From Gnetum montanum (Eukaryota; Streptophyta; Gnetopsida; Gnetales; Gnetaceae): a stretch of DNA of 64,000 nt. Positions 10,150 through 22,560 of this stretch are shown here, piece after piece. A program made the position numbers and the translations under genes. The notes beneath the pieces were generated by a model. That model worked only from the letters and a program-made list of their open reading frames with translations, did no database searches and was not told where the DNA came from. Numbering within the stretch: position 1 is the stretch's first letter; each line of letters starts with the position of its first letter. The stretch covers positions 309,240-373,239 of the forward strand of contig MNCI01016241.1 of NCBI GenBank assembly GCA_015680685.1. The letters are read 5' to 3'.

Positions 10150-12830
10150 TTTGATGGCATGAAGTTGGTTGGGAAGATCAAATAGTCCCAAGCAGTAGAG
10201 GTTCCTAAGGCTCTGAAGGACCTTTGCCGACTTCAGGCACATGTAGTGTCTAAGGCGACTATGGTTATCCTGCTACTATTGCAACTTGTGGCAAGAGGTG
10301 AAAAGCATTGAGCAATGCTTTCATTTTCTCCTCCCTACTCTTGAGATCATGCATAGTCCATGTAGCTTTGCTAATATGGGCTAAAATGGGCACATCCCAA
10401 GAACAACGAATTGCTAGGAATAACTCCTTGGCATTGATGAAGTAGGTAGAAAATTTCTTGCATTCAATATCAAATGCCCTAACTACGTTCTATAGTTCCT
10501 AGTAATCATTCATTCTCTTGGCAAAGTTCTCAAAAATTGATCATTGATCGATGAATTGTGCCCTAAGAACCTCAAGTTTAGCATTTTTCATCTCAAGCTT
10601 TTACTTGGTGTCCTTATGGTGTTTGAATTTAGCCTCACACAACAAGCATGAGATGGTTACCTACTTTTCAAGTTTTGGCCACAGTCATCCAATAGTTAGC
10701 ATTACCAAGTTTGCATAGTGGAAATTGGCTAGTTTCATATACTCTATCATTTCTTCAATTTGCAACTCCTTTAGGAAGATCTCTAATCTATTATAAGCAT
10801 ATATTCCATCAATGATGGGCTACCATACCTCTCTTCCTTGCAGAAGCTGTTGAAGGATCTCATTTACTTCCTTCTATAGGCTAACCTGGTCTCTATAGTG
10901 ATTTTTGACTCTTTCAAATTTGAGAGCCTCATTTTTCTAGGTGGCAGTCCCAATGATAAATTTCTAGCATAAGGCTCAAACTTCCTCCATAGACAGATTA
11001 TGATTCTTTGTAGCCAATTTCCTTAATTCCATGTTTAACTTAACAAGTTTCTCCTATTGTTATTGAATGAATTCCTTCATTTGCTATTTTTGTCCATCAA
11101 TATTACATAGGTAATGATTTTCTATGGTTAGAGATCTATTTTCTTGATGCATCTAAACTATGTCCTTCTAAACCAAGTAGGTTTTTGCTTCTAGCAACTT
11201 TGAATAGGTTGTAGTAATGTTGTCTAGAAAATCAAAGATATCCAAAATTGATTGCCTAGTCCCCACTAGCCAATCTAGCAACTCTTCGTGATAAGCTACA
11301 CTCAATCTTTTGCTAACTATGCCTACGAATGTCCATAAATCTCGAAGTATAGATATGTATAGTATATACATCATAGGTGCATTAAGTGCTTATACAATTC
11401 AGTTAGCAACTACTTCAATAGTAGTCTCCTACCCTTGGTGTTGCATCACTAATATAGTTTCCTCCTCACCCTTCTCTAAGTGCACTGAAAAGGAGGCAGC
11501 ATTCCCAGAGATGTCTGGGAATAAATGGTATTGAGATAGAGATACCATCACCTCTTGAGCAATGGGATTTTAATCTCATGGGAAACTACATTTGTTGGGA
11601 AAATAATATCAATCCACCTCTTTTCATCTAGCTAATTTTTTAAGCCACCTCATTAAGGTGACTCATCGTCAATCGATATATAGATAGGTCTCCACCACTC
11701 ATTCCTGCTTGTTGTTCTTGCTCATGCAAGAGTTTCTCTCAAATTTTGTGCAAGTGCTCAATGGCTACATGGGCCTCTAGTGTTTTTTCTTATGTAGGTG
11801 GTAGAGGTGGCTACTATTGCTTCCCTTCTTTAGACATGGTAGATGTCTTGTCCTTCATCATTTTAGAACATGAGGCTATAGGAGCATGCCTAATCATGTC
11901 ATTTACATAGCGGATGATCCATGCCCTTTTAAAAAGTTTCTAGATGAGGCATTAGAAGTGTAGGGTTTTCCTTCCATGTTCATTTTCTTTGAAGTGCTTC
12001 TCTATCTCTAAATAGTTTAATTATAGAAGGTTTGTTGGAAATCTCCTACTTAGAGAGGTGCATGCTTGGGCAAAAAAAGTGGTCACCTGATTGGGCCTCA
12101 TCATAAAATTGAGGTGATAGGTTGTTATCTTGAAGTATATGTGTTTTTCTAATGCAAGCATGCTAAACTCCTTACTATTGACCTCATAAGACCACTAGCT
12201 CCACTTCTTTTTGGCCTCAAGGTTAGCTTGTATAGATAACTCTACTAGTTGTGTCCTAGCATTAAGCAACCCAAGCACCTATGTGATAGCTTTAGCTAAG
12301 TAAGACACTTGAATATCCTTGATCTTTATTATGGAGTATACCCTTTTGTTATTCCAAAAGAGGTACATTTCTCCCATGCACCACTTTCCACTTGAAGTGA
12401 TAACTGTCCACATGGGAGAGGTGTGTAATTGTATTTTCACATCTATTGGACCATGCTCGAAAAATGGCCCAAAGTTTAGTTCTTGAGAATTGAGTGTTGG
12501 ATATCATGGGGCCTAATGGTGTCAAGGTAGGCTTGTGTTAGTGTGACTTCAAGCCTTAGTATGGGTCCTAGTGCCTCGTCACACTATGATTATTCTATTA
12601 CAACTTCTTCTTCATGAATCTATCAAACAGATTCCACTTTGGGCTTCTCTTGAAGAGGTCCCATAGCATGGGTTTCCTTTGGCTAATCCTGGGCATGTTC
12701 TTTTTGGCTCCTTCTAGTTCTAGGCCATTTCTCTCTTAGTTGAGAGGGTCCTCCCTCTTATAGTTGTTTCAATCTTAGCATCATCTATAATCACAACATG
12801 AACATGGATTAGCAATTGTTGTGTAACATG
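10150..12830 (-). pseudogene. A2 extra ORF between integrase and 3' LTR (broken, unidentified)
   Basis: A sense-strand coding remnant in several frames. Near 10450-10620 it reads MKNAKLEVLRAQF then NFAKRMNDY and ECKKF, closely matching MENAKLKVLKEKF, NLAKRMNDY and ECKKF in A4 (52960-53150). Conservation of the protein across copies shows it was translated. A more upstream part (12250-12480) includes KWCMGEMYLFWNNKRVYSI. The C-terminal half is rich in Lys, Glu and Leu and looks like coiled coil. I see no convincing signal peptide or membrane segment. The position is that of the env-like ORF of Athila elements, but I do not recognise the protein. Confidence 0.6.
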
Positions 12831-14780
12831 AAATAATTAGGATACCATATCTCCTTGGGATAGTTACACTTGGCTAAGTTGCAATTATGGTTAATTTAAT
12901 CAATTTTAATCATTGTTTTTCACATGTTTTAATGTTAATAAGACATTTCAGAAGGTGTTGAAAGGGTTAGCTCTTAAAAATTGATGGTTTTATATCATTG
13001 TATTCATTAATCCTTTGGGAGAGTTAGAAAAATTTTCAAAACATTTCATGAGAAACCTTAAGGTTTTTAACCCCCATGATTAATAACTTACTTTGGTAGT
13101 TGTAGGATCAAAGAAAAAAGTGATTTGGACAAACGATTGGAGAGTTATGGGCTCTAGAAGGTTTTGGGCTCTAAAAATGGCAAAAACTCCCCTTTATTTA
13201 TGAAGAAAATAACAAAAATTTGCAAAGTATGTAGTGATATATATAGAGTTTTTGGCATGCATCAACAAGGCCTAGTTGACATGATTGTTGAGCATCATTA
13301 ACTTATGTTGACTTTGGTCAAACTTCCAAAATATAAGGAATTTTTGAATAAAATTGGAGTTAAATGGAAGCCCAAAAATCCACAAACATGATGAGAATAG
13401 TAGAAGAGGATATTGAAGTTTAGAAAATTGAGAAAATGGTTTGGAGGACAAATTTGATGAGAGTTTAAGGAGCACAGAGTGAGATACACAATGGAATATG
13501 TGAAATATAGGATTGTAGTAATGCCTAAAGTAAGGGACTTAACTAACCAAGCTAAGAAACATACAAGTGTATCCTCCCCATAGCAAGCACATTCCCTTTT
13601 ATTCTTGCATACACTCATCTAAGGAGTTTGTGGGCCCCACAATCAATTAATGGTCATGAAAAGTTAAGGACCAACCAAAAAGAATCTATCCAAGAATTCT
13701 AACACATTAAACTAAGACATCAAGAATAACATAGAAATTGGAAGTGAGGTGAGTTATGGTAGCATAGATGGATGACTATGAAGGTGGGATGGAATCCCAA
13801 ATTGAGGTCATAAGAAGTTCCTTATGGTGTTTCTGTTTAAAATGACCTAAGAAGATCCATCCATAGTGCAGATCAAAATCAACCTCGTTAGTCACTTCGC
13901 ATCATTACTCTAAGATTGATCCACCCCCTAAAAACACAAGAGTGCACCCACAAAATAACCACTATTTCTTAAAGAGAAGAAAAGAGAAGTAGGAAGTGAA
14001 AGAGGGCCTTAGTTAGAGAGGACCTTCAGGCATGGGTAACATGTTTCTCTAGTTCCATAACCAGTACTTGTATCCTATTTATTTATCTAAGGGATGTGTT
14101 TTGAATTCCCATCATGTTTTCTTTTTCCTTTTTTTTGAATGGGAACCACACCATGAAAATACTTTATTTAACTTCCTATTATTGGATGACATGGAATGGT
14201 AAGAAGTCTTGGACACACTCAAGAACCTAAGTAAGTAGAAGAGTACAAAGGGTATTGAGTTCCCTTAAAGTCACACCCTATAAAAACCTTTTGAATCTTT
14301 TCCAATTCTAGAAACTACCAAGGTCACCAATTTATTAAATTTTTTTTTAATGAAAGGGACCTCAAACTCCTAGAACAAGGAAAACCATAGAGTTCATGGA
14401 TGGATGGATGATGTGAACTCACTACCTATTCTATGAACAATAAACCATGTCATAGTAATTAGACATTAAAATTCAAAAATAGAAACTACAAATTAACAAT
14501 TACAACATTAAGCACAAACCATCATTAGTAAACAGCAACAGTGGCACTATGTCCTATTGGCACAAAACATTTTTATTAGCAAAAATTTGAAAATCATACT
14601 CAAATACAACAAAGTAAAATACATAAGAAAGTGTAAAAATATCCAAGAAATATTCAAACATACTAATGATGGTGTAAAAAAATGGTGTGAAATAGGAAAA
14701 ATATTTTAAAATTAAAAAATGTATAAAAGAAAAAAATTACAAAACAAAAATGTGTAAAACAATAAATAGAAAAAAAAACC
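12831..14780 (-). other. A2 noncoding spacer between integrase and extra ORF
   Basis: No supportable gene. 13190-14780 aligns with 1-1580 of A1, including the T-rich tract near 14120-14140 and the A-rich stretch near 14580-14780. The upstream 360 bp (12831-13190) is AT-rich with no coding signal. Short ORFs near 13272-13618 are not conserved between copies. Confidence 0.65.
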
Positions 14781-16030
14781 TAAGTCATGTGTCTAGTTAG
14801 CATGAATGGCCATCTCCCCCACAACTGAGTTAGAAGGTGGAGATCTGAAAAATTTAGTGTGGTTGTCTATCTGTTAAGGTATTCATTGCATTGGCTTGCT
14901 TGGGCTCATGGAAAAGCTTTAGTTGTTGGAGGTTGACCAACTACTTTTTACTTGGGCTTTCATGTTTGTAAATTAACATGGACCCAAAGGAAAAAGTTTC
15001 ATCAATTATATAAGTTCCTTCCAAAACCTTTAAAACTTTGTCTTCTAGGGTACATGTGTGGGTTCTAGTAGAGAACCTTATCACCAAGTTGGAATTTTAC
15101 TTTTCTTATTCTCAGGTCATGATGTTGCTTATTAAATGCCTTATGCAATTCATTCAATGATAGAACCACTAATTGATTTTTTTTGAGGACATTGAGGTTG
15201 ATCAATTTTTCTTTTTATGCTAGACCTAGGTCAAGATTCACTTAATAGGCTGTTAAGAGTATGGAGCTTGGATTGAATTGGGAGGATTGGAAGTTTTTTG
15301 TACACTAGCTTGTAGGGAGAGTAGCCAATAGGGAGGTTCGATGTTGAGTGATAGGCCCAAATGACATCGTTGAGTTTTTTGCTCCAATCTCTCATATATT
15401 TGCTTATTTTCCTTGTTAGAATCCTTGTGATCTCTCTGTTAGTTACCTCTACTTGATCATTGGCTCAGAATGATAGGATCTTGATAATTTATGTTCAACC
15501 CCTAAGCATTGCATAAGTTTTCAAAAGGTGACACCTATAAAGTGGGTTTCATTGTTAGAAATTAGTGCATGTGGCACCCCAAACCTATTTACAACATTTT
15601 GTTGTACAAATCTAGTAGTAGTGGATAATGTACAATTAGTGATAGCTACTACTTCTACACATTTGATGTAATAGTTGACTACTATGATGATATACACCTT
15701 TCCACTAGACATGGATGTGATGAGACCTATGAAGTATATGCACCATATGTCAAGGGCCTCCAATGGTTGAACCCACTATTGGGGATCCTCCATTCTCATG
15801 GTCATCCCACCATCTTTTTGATAACATTCACAACATCAAATGAATTAATGGAAATCCCTAAAGATTATAGGCTAATAGTATCCTACCATTAGGATTTTTA
15901 TGGTCATGCAGCTTCCTACATAGTGGCCTCCACAAGGGCCTTCATGAGCATCCTAGAGAACGTGTAGTTGATTTGCAGTAGAGACACACCAACAAACTAG
16001 GCCATCATCACACACCTTATAAAGGTGTCC
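14781..16030 (-). pseudogene. A2 integrase (broken)
   Basis: The zinc region is readable as HEGPCGGHYVG near 15930-15960. The first catalytic Asp is Tyr (WCIYFIGLI near 15740; family WGIDFMGPI). The second is Asn (ISNNETHF near 15560; family ISDNGTHF). The stretch 15521-15763 is open and contains RFVQQNVVNRFGVPHAL. The C-terminal part is traceable to about 14800 through stops (QLGDKVLY near 15085). With two catalytic acids gone it was dead well before or independently of the frameshifts. Confidence 0.86.
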
Positions 16031-16520
16031 ATTTATTTCCATGAACTACTTTACTTGATGAAGAAACTGTTGTTTCTTCCTAAAGTCCAGATCTTGTGGC
16101 ATCTCCTAAACGAGAAGGTAAGTAAGGATGTCATCATACCATGTTACTTCTATGGGCATTTGTCTGTTTACTGCTCATGAAAAGAGGATTTTATCTAAAA
16201 ATTGATCAAAGAGTGGGCTCTTCTAATCTTTATTATCCCATCTTAACTGAGAGAGGTGGTCAGCAACCACATTCTCAATCCATTTTTTATCTACCCTTGT
16301 GAGATCAAATTCGTACAAGAATTATAAGCTACCATATGATATAAGGGCCCACCATTAGCTTATTCATTAGAAAGCAAATGGCACTATGGTCTATGTGCAC
16401 AAATGCTTTTGTAGCCAAGCACATAGTACCTAAACATTTCAAGATTGTACACCATTGCTATTAGTTCTTTCTTAGTTATGATGTAATTGAATTGTACACC
16501 CATAATGCTTTGGCTCATAC
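16031..16520 (-). pseudogene. A2 RNase H, downstream part (split by T1)
   Basis: Continues from 34604 after removal of T1. Across the site the host element reads CATAATGCTTTGGCTCATAC then AATGGATGTAATATGG, matching CATAATGCTTTAAATCACATAGTGGATGTAGTATGG in A1 at 3317-3352. A Lys/Asn-rich HTDH-type region lies near 16390-16420 and the C-terminal linker to integrase near 16030-16200. It is broken by stops as well as by the insertion. Confidence 0.8.
16516..16520. other. T1 target-site duplication, left copy
   Basis: CATAC immediately before the T1 5' LTR, identical to 34599-34603 immediately after the 3' LTR. Confidence 0.95.
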
Positions 16521-16794
16521 TGAAACAACCCAAAATTTGAAGGCATTATTGCTTCACCAGGTCTTTTCAATTCATGCAGCGTCACGACAGTTCTTTAGGA
16601 GATGGATGCTCTGATGTTCAGACTATCCAGTTTGGCAAGTTTTCTACCACAGGTGTCAACAAGCTAAACGGATTTTCTAGTCTATCCTCCTAAGCAGTTC
16701 ACCTAGCCGACCGTGCACTTAGGAGCGATGCGTGGAATTGTTGGCGGTGCTTAGAATGCGCAAAACTCTACAGCAAGTTTTCTAAGTCAAAGAG

Positions 16795-17345
16795 TTTTGC
16801 TATACTATGCTACACTATGTAGCATAGCATACTTCAGAAGATGTTTGTAGAAGCGAAGTGCTACGCTATGCTATGCTACAAGCGTAGCACAACGTAGCAA
16901 AAGCTAGATGGTTAGTCCCTCTCTCGACTTCAAGTCCTTCAGCAATGTCTACTTCCATCAGAAAGCGGCGAACTTGGCAAAAAGCAGGCAATGTTGGCCA
17001 CTACGCTATACTAAGCTACATGGCTCAGCCTGGCATAACAATTCTACGAAAGTGGAAGAAGGCATCTCAAAGGGCGGGATCAGCAAGTTTGCAAGTTTAG
17101 CAGTGCAAAAAAGCGAAGTTTGTAGATTGCTGACGTTTTTATGACTAAGGCCAGTCGCTACACTATGCTACGCTATGTAGTGTAGCATAGCATAGCAAAT
17201 ATGCAAGAAACAGTCACAAAACTTCAAAGGTTTCCAATGCATGTAGCAGGACACAACGTAAAATTTTGCTTCAAACCAGTAGCTATGCTATGCTATGCTG
17301 CGTAGTGTAGCACAGCGTAACAAGATGCTACACTATGCCAAACAT
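16795..17345. repeat. Palindromic GCTACG/CGTAGC arrays in T1 U3 (5' LTR)
   Basis: Four clusters (about 16795-16835, 16855-16905, 17150-17200 and 17280-17345, with a weaker one at 17000-17030) of permuted GCTA(C/T)GCTA(C/T) and its complement TAGC(A/G)TAGC, arranged as inverted repeats that can form hairpins. The 3' LTR has the same clusters at 33184-33760. They lie upstream of the TATA box, a typical place for LTR enhancers. Confidence 0.8.
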
Positions 17346-17569
17346 GTTACACTAAAAAGCATAGAAAAGCATGGCAAGAAATTATGCTACATCAATGTAC
17401 TTCACCTAATTGCACTATTGCTCTAACAGAGTAGTTACAACATGGCAGGCTTGTAATTACAGCATGGCAAACTCGCCCAACAGTCATGCAGGCACGTGCA
17501 ACATAGACAGGTCAGCATAAGCCCAGGGCACATGGTGTCCAAACCACATCTTTTGCATGCCCTTGGTCC

Positions 17570-17577
17570 TATAAATA
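17570..17577 (+). promoter_or_regulatory. T1 5' LTR TATA box
   Basis: TATAAATA in the context GGTCCTATAAATACCCTGATGAG. Its partner in the 3' LTR lies at 33958-33965. It would start transcription of the element about 25-30 bp downstream. Confidence 0.7.
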
Positions 17578-18211
17578 CCCTGATGAGCAATGATCGAAGG
17601 GTCTAGTTTTATTTTGGGCAATCTGGATAGCTAACAATTTTGTTGGTTAACAAGCAAAAAAACATTAGCACTATAACCTTGAGCATTATAAGCTTTCTGT
17701 TTGACATTGTAAACAGTTAGTGCTCTCAGTTGGTATTTTTTTTCTCCTATTTTCTACCACCTTGGTAGCATTTCACATTGTTAACTCCTAAGTCCATGTT
17801 CAAGCATACAGCCATCTTGCTCTACATGTCTTGGTTACTCTCGGGATCTCTGCACTTCTCAGCGTTGTGCAACCAATTGTATCCACATTGAAAGAGCAAA
17901 GTTGTAGCTTCGAAGCGGTGCATTTTTATAACTACATTTTACTTTGTCTCCTACTTATTATTGCATTTTACACTATTTTTTGTCCCTTTTACATTTAAGC
18001 ATTACTTCGCGCTATCAGTCTAGTTTTCAAATTATCTGGTTGCACAAGGTTATATTAACACCGACTAAGTCCCTATCTGATTGACCAAATTGTTCAAGGC
18101 ACCCTATTTTTGTTCTATCCAGCACTGCCCTCTTGCGAAAACAGGGTTAAGACTGTCAACGATCGACGAGCTCTCGGTGTTTTTTAGCTGCCAACATTTT
18201 TGATCGCTACA

Positions 18212-18664
18212 GTTTTCTGGCACTAGAAGGAGGACCTTTTGGTGCCCTTTTTGCATGTCATGGTAGTCCTGTAAGCCTTCTGCACCCTGATATGCATTAG
18301 CATAAACTTGACACCCGTCTGTGGTTATTTATGCGTTGTGTGGTGTAGATCGGTCACCTTGATAGTCCCTCAAGAACCCTATAGGACATAAAGCCTCCAG
18401 TCGCCAACTGACTTGCCTGTCTTACGATAGTCTTGCACACGTTCTATATCCTATTGCGCACTAGCATAAACATGACACCCTTTTTCGATTGTTTATGCAT
18501 CATGTGGTACAAATCGATCACTTCAACGGTTCCTCGGGAGCCCAGCAAGACATAAATCCTTTTTGATTACTTTCCAATTCCTTTATTTTTTTCATCTGCA
18601 AAACTGTTTAGCTTTTCGATTTCCTTGCTTTTTTACGTTTGCAAAATTGTCTAGCTTATTAACA
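18212..18664 (+). other. T1 leader with presumed primer site
   Basis: Between the LTR and the gag ATG. The primer site should lie in TTCTGGCACTAGAAGGAGG (18214-18232), since it starts two bases after the LTR and contains a TGG...; I cannot assign the tRNA. The rest holds a two-copy direct repeat (18258-18562). There is no coding signal. Confidence 0.6.
18258..18562 (+). repeat. Two-copy direct repeat in the T1 leader
   Basis: Copy one 18258-18393 and copy two 18424-18562, offset by about 166 bp. They share GCATTAGCATAAACTTGACACCC / GCACTAGCATAAACATGACACCC, then TTTATGC, TGTGGT, GATCGGTCAC / AATCGATCAC and AGGACATAAA / AAGACATAAA. They differ at many positions, so the duplication is older than the insertion. 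Confidence 0.75.
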
Positions 18665-21463
18665 ATGACTTCCACAACTATCATTGCTAATACCTTCAAC
18701 GTCGAAGTTCCCATCACGGTTCAAGGCATCACAGGTGCCGAACAACCGCTCAACCCAACACTGGAAACACATCAATCCCTCAAGATCCAAAACTGAGGAC
18801 CTAAGGACTTGGCCCAGCAACATGAGTGCTATAACTTCCTCTGTGCAAAGGTTCAGGAAAACCTACCTATGGATGTACACAAATTTGAAGGCAAACGTAG
18901 CTTCAAGTTTTCTTATTGTAATGGGAAGGAGTTTTTTCCCACTCCCGGTGCTTCCATACCTTTGACACAGAAAAATCAAAGGCTTCTAGACCAGCTAATC
19001 TAGTTGGCCAGGATGACACCTTCTAGGACAGTCAGAAGGAACTCGATTCCCAATTCTATGAGGGAGGTCAAATCAACCCCATTACTATCCCTCCTACCCA
19101 GTCCTTCTAGGCCAATCAGTTATCTATCACTACTCCCTTTATGATCACGCCTACACTCCTGCAACCTACAATCACAACGGCAATGGGTAGCCATGTCACC
19201 TTCCCGGTGTATCAACACCCTTATTCCCCTGTTTCGTTTGCAGCAACTATGCCTCTGCAAACCATTCATCAACACATTCCTATAGCACATCACACACCAA
19301 TCACGGCTACCCTACCGCATGTTCATACTATACCTACTTTATAGTCATACGCAACTTCCGTTTCCATTCCTACATTCACATCCATCCCACCAACCATGGT
19401 GGGCCCGGGCCCGTCCACATGGTAAACCCCATTCACTTCTTTGCCTATTCCAAAACCATCACAGATGTCTCATTATGTTCACCCTCAGACCTACCAAACC
19501 CTACTAATGGTACAACCCAACATGGGGCTATGGTCTGTTTTGTCAGTGACACAAGCGGTCTATCTGGTAGCCCAACCCACGGTTGCTACTCTAACAGCAC
19601 CACCTACTGGGTGGTGGACAATGTAAGTAGCACTGTTTGTGGGGGCTATCCCAATGGCACTACCAATGGGTCACGCTACCACCCTTGCCATTCCACATAT
19701 GGGCCTACCTCGGTAGCTCCCCAACAATCCACATTGTCACAAGGTTTGGATCAAGCATTCCAACTCATCCAAACCCTTACCGAGGAAATAAAATGCCTTA
19801 AGGTTGTTAGGTCTAACACAGTACAAGTCATGGAATTTTACTAGGATAACCCTATCAGCCTTGCAATCCCTGTGCTGATGTTACCCCCAGTGATGTCCCT
19901 CCCACACTTCATGAAGTATGATGGGAGGGGGATTCCAACGCACATCTTGTTACCTTTAGGTTTGAGTCTCTCCTATTGCAATAATGGCCACACATGATTA
20001 TTCGTGTCTTTGCTATGTCCCTAGCTAGGAAATCCTTGTATTGGTACCACGTGCTTCCACACTCATCTATTTCAACTCTAGAAGAGCTTCTGACCCAGTT
20101 TGTGACACGTTTCAAGTATAACTTGAAGCTAGAAATCACGTTGGATCAGCTGATGAGCATGAAGTAGGATCCTCTAGAGATGGTTCAAAAGTTCATTCAA
20201 TGTTGGAGCACAACCCTTAATGAAATCCGTGAGCCCATCGTAGAGGCCCACTTTTTGGCCATCTTTAAGGGTGCAGTGAATGACTTCATCAAGTCCAAAC
20301 TGTACTACCTCACCCCTTGCACTCAAACTAAGAGTATACAAGATGTGGCTGAGGCAAGCAAAGACCCGACCTATATTGCTTACAAAAACACCTTCACAAG
20401 GAAGGACAAGGATAAGGCCCCAACAACCACAGTGGCCGCTGTGACGATCGAGGCTACGTCAAAACCTAAGAATAGTAACAGGAACAATAAGAAACTAGCC
20501 GAACCCACAGCTAACCCTGCATCCAAGTAGGGCCATGCACTGCAAACTTCCATACCTACAACTAAGACATTTGCACAACCCAAACCGAACTTTGAGCGTA
20601 AAGATCGCTCAAAATATACCCTGCTTCCCCTCAGGCCTTCAGAACTTCTGATGTAGTTATTGGAAGTGGGGCATATCCAACACAAGCAGATGTTAGAAGA
20701 AGGAATCAGGAGACATCAACGCTACTATGAGCTCCTTAGGAACTCCTCTTTGGCCTTGCCCAATGAGCCCCCAGTTCCTAAGGATTTTAGGTTAGATAGG
20801 TTTTGTGACTATCACCAACAGTGTGGTCACAATACAGATTACTGTCTGGCATTGCAAGACAACATCCAAAGGTTGATTGATCAGGGGAAACTAGTGTTGG
20901 ACGAAAGCAACCCAGTACATCCCAAAAATCAATCCCTGTACATCTACACAGATCCCCTCAACGCCAACAACACTGGTTATTTTATCAACACCATCAGCAT
21001 TAACAATGATCCTACACCACCCCAGCAGCCATTTGTGGTCCATGTGCCTCAGCGTAGGCCACCAGCACCACCAGTGGCTGGCCGAACCTTACAGCAACCG
21101 TTTTTCCTGAGAGTCCCTCCACGAGCATGCACATCTATGCCATCTGTTAGCAAAACTATGCCACCTCGACCGTTAGCTTTGTTTATCATCAAGGGACCAA
21201 CTCATTCGATAGCCCCTGTCCTACACAAGATAGCTGAACAACCTTCTCGTCCTAAAGAATGGAAAGTGCGTTTTGTAGATGAGATGTTAAGAGGAAGTAC
21301 CATCCTAGGCATTTCCAATCCTGCGTCTTCACATCCTATGTCCACGTCCTCATCACTGAAGAGGGACGTTGTTATAACCACAAAGTCTGCACCGCCCTGC
21401 CAAAAAGGGTTTGAACCTAGATCCAAAGTCACCCCTCCTCAGGAAATTTGTCTTCTAGGATGA
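18665..21463 (+). pseudogene. T1 gag (broken)
   Basis: Starts at the ATG at 18665 (MTSTTIIANTFNVEVPITVQ). A Pro/Thr/His-rich region follows (19140-19640). The capsid core is at about 19905-20540, with FMKYDGRG, then ALYWYHVLP-like LYWYHVLP, QFVTRFKYNLKLE, and IFKGAVNDFIKSKLYYLTP in the open stretch 20180-20530. Next is a basic stretch. The long open stretch 20660-21463 holds the nucleocapsid motif FCDYHQQCGHNTDYCLALQD (CCHC-like C-x2-H-x4-GH-x4-C of Tat gags). At least one frameshift near 19935-19950 and several stops break the reading frame. Confidence 0.86.
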
Positions 21464-21617
21464 ATCAAAAAGGAGGAAAGCATTAAACAGGGGGGTGGCC
21501 AAGACCTCTTGGATGCCCTCACTCAGGTCAAATAAGCTCTAAAACAAAAAAAACACTAAATTGAGCTTGTATGACCTAATCATGACATCTGTCCCATAAT
21601 GTAAGGCTCTAATCTAC

Positions 21618-22200
21618 ATGTTCACAGGGATTCCAGTCAATGAAGACATGCTAGTGGAAGAGGAAGCGATCCACTCAGTCATGCTCCCCTCTACACCTAT
21701 AGAGCCAAAACCATCTCAACTGACTTTCAGCAACGACTCCACTAGGAAAGATGCCGAAAGGGGTCAGGTGGCTACAACACCCCTATTCATCATAATTCAG
21801 GTCGGCCAACACCATATTTGAAGGGTACACATTGATGATGGGACTACTACCAACATCATCCCCTTCCCTATTGTGGATAAGTTGGGCTTGGTCGACTAGA
21901 TCAAATCCACAACGACATGATGCCTGAGGTTGTTCAATGGGGCACAGGTCGTGGTGAAGGGAACAGTCCACATAGACTTCATGGTAGAAGATCAATTCCC
22001 CATGAACATGATGTTCATCATGGTCGAGGAGATGCCTAGCTTTAACCTGATCTTGGGGAGATCATGGTTAGCACAACCTAGGGTTGTCTCTTTGCCCATT
22101 CACTAGGAAATCCACCTACCATATGCAGGCAGGGAGGTGGTGATCCATGGTGACAAGGTAGCAGCCCAAACAATCAATAAAATAAAGAAGAAGCAGGGCT
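21618..22200 (+). pseudogene. T1 aspartic protease (broken)
   Basis: The frame runs from 21618 through a stop at 21820 (TGA where CGA, Arg, is likely) into HIDDGTTTNIIP, the counterpart of the V-D-G-G-S-S-A-N-I-L-P active site of Tat proteases. The C-terminal part reads FNLILGRSWLAQPRVVSLPIH (22030-22100), matching the usual LGRxWL motif. The catalytic Asp and following Gly are present. Three in-frame stops break it. Confidence 0.82.
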
Positions 22201-22560
22201 TAGAGGTTATAACCATTTAGAATGAAGTGCCTACTTACGCACACACTAACCATCCAGTGGGAGAATCAGCCTAGTAGGCCGATTTCCAAAACGAAAGCAC
22301 GTGGGTTGAGTTACCCTTCCAAGTGGAGGACAATGATGCCAATGAAGGCCCTAGCAAAACACCTTGGCCTTATGTTTTGCTAAACCCACAATGGACCAAG
22401 AAACAGCTATGCATAGCGTAGCAACCACGCTGGTTCCTACCCAGTTGCCATCCTTTGTACATTACTATCTTTCGTTGGTTGCATCCATCTATCTGCAAAA
22501 GTTTCTAGTTAGCCATTGTTCAAGTTGTTAACATACCATCTCTTTGGCATGCCTCCCCAT
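22201..22560 (+). other. End of the T1 gag-pro region and start of the interval
   Basis: 22201-22430 still looks coding in the protease frame (EDNDAN, then WPYVLLNPQW near 22365-22395). From about 22430 to 22560 I see no coding signal. A TATGCATAGCGTAGC motif at 22405-22420 resembles the U3 arrays. If the sense transcript is spliced as in Ogre, the donor should lie here or slightly upstream (for example GTAGCA at 22158), but no site stands out. Confidence 0.5.

Larger units (their letters stand above)
16521..18211 (+). repeat. T1 5' LTR
   Basis: 1691 bp from TGAAACAACCC to TTTTTGATCGCTACA, aligning end to end with 32909-34598. U3 contains inverted GCTACG/CGTAGC arrays at 16795-17345, then the TATA box at 17570 and an R-U5 part with a T-rich stretch near 17725-17750. 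No coding capacity is supportable. Confidence 0.95.

Noticed and set aside
16795-17345. CRISPR array or MITE
   Set aside because: No constant repeat-spacer pattern, no terminal repeats with target duplications; the clusters are within the LTR and repeated in the partner LTR.
20380-20685. Minus-strand ORF of 101 codons inside T1 gag
   Set aside because: It is opposite the gag capsid/nucleocapsid frames, whose motifs (LYYLTP, CDYHQQCGH) are clear on the + strand. No motif of its own.
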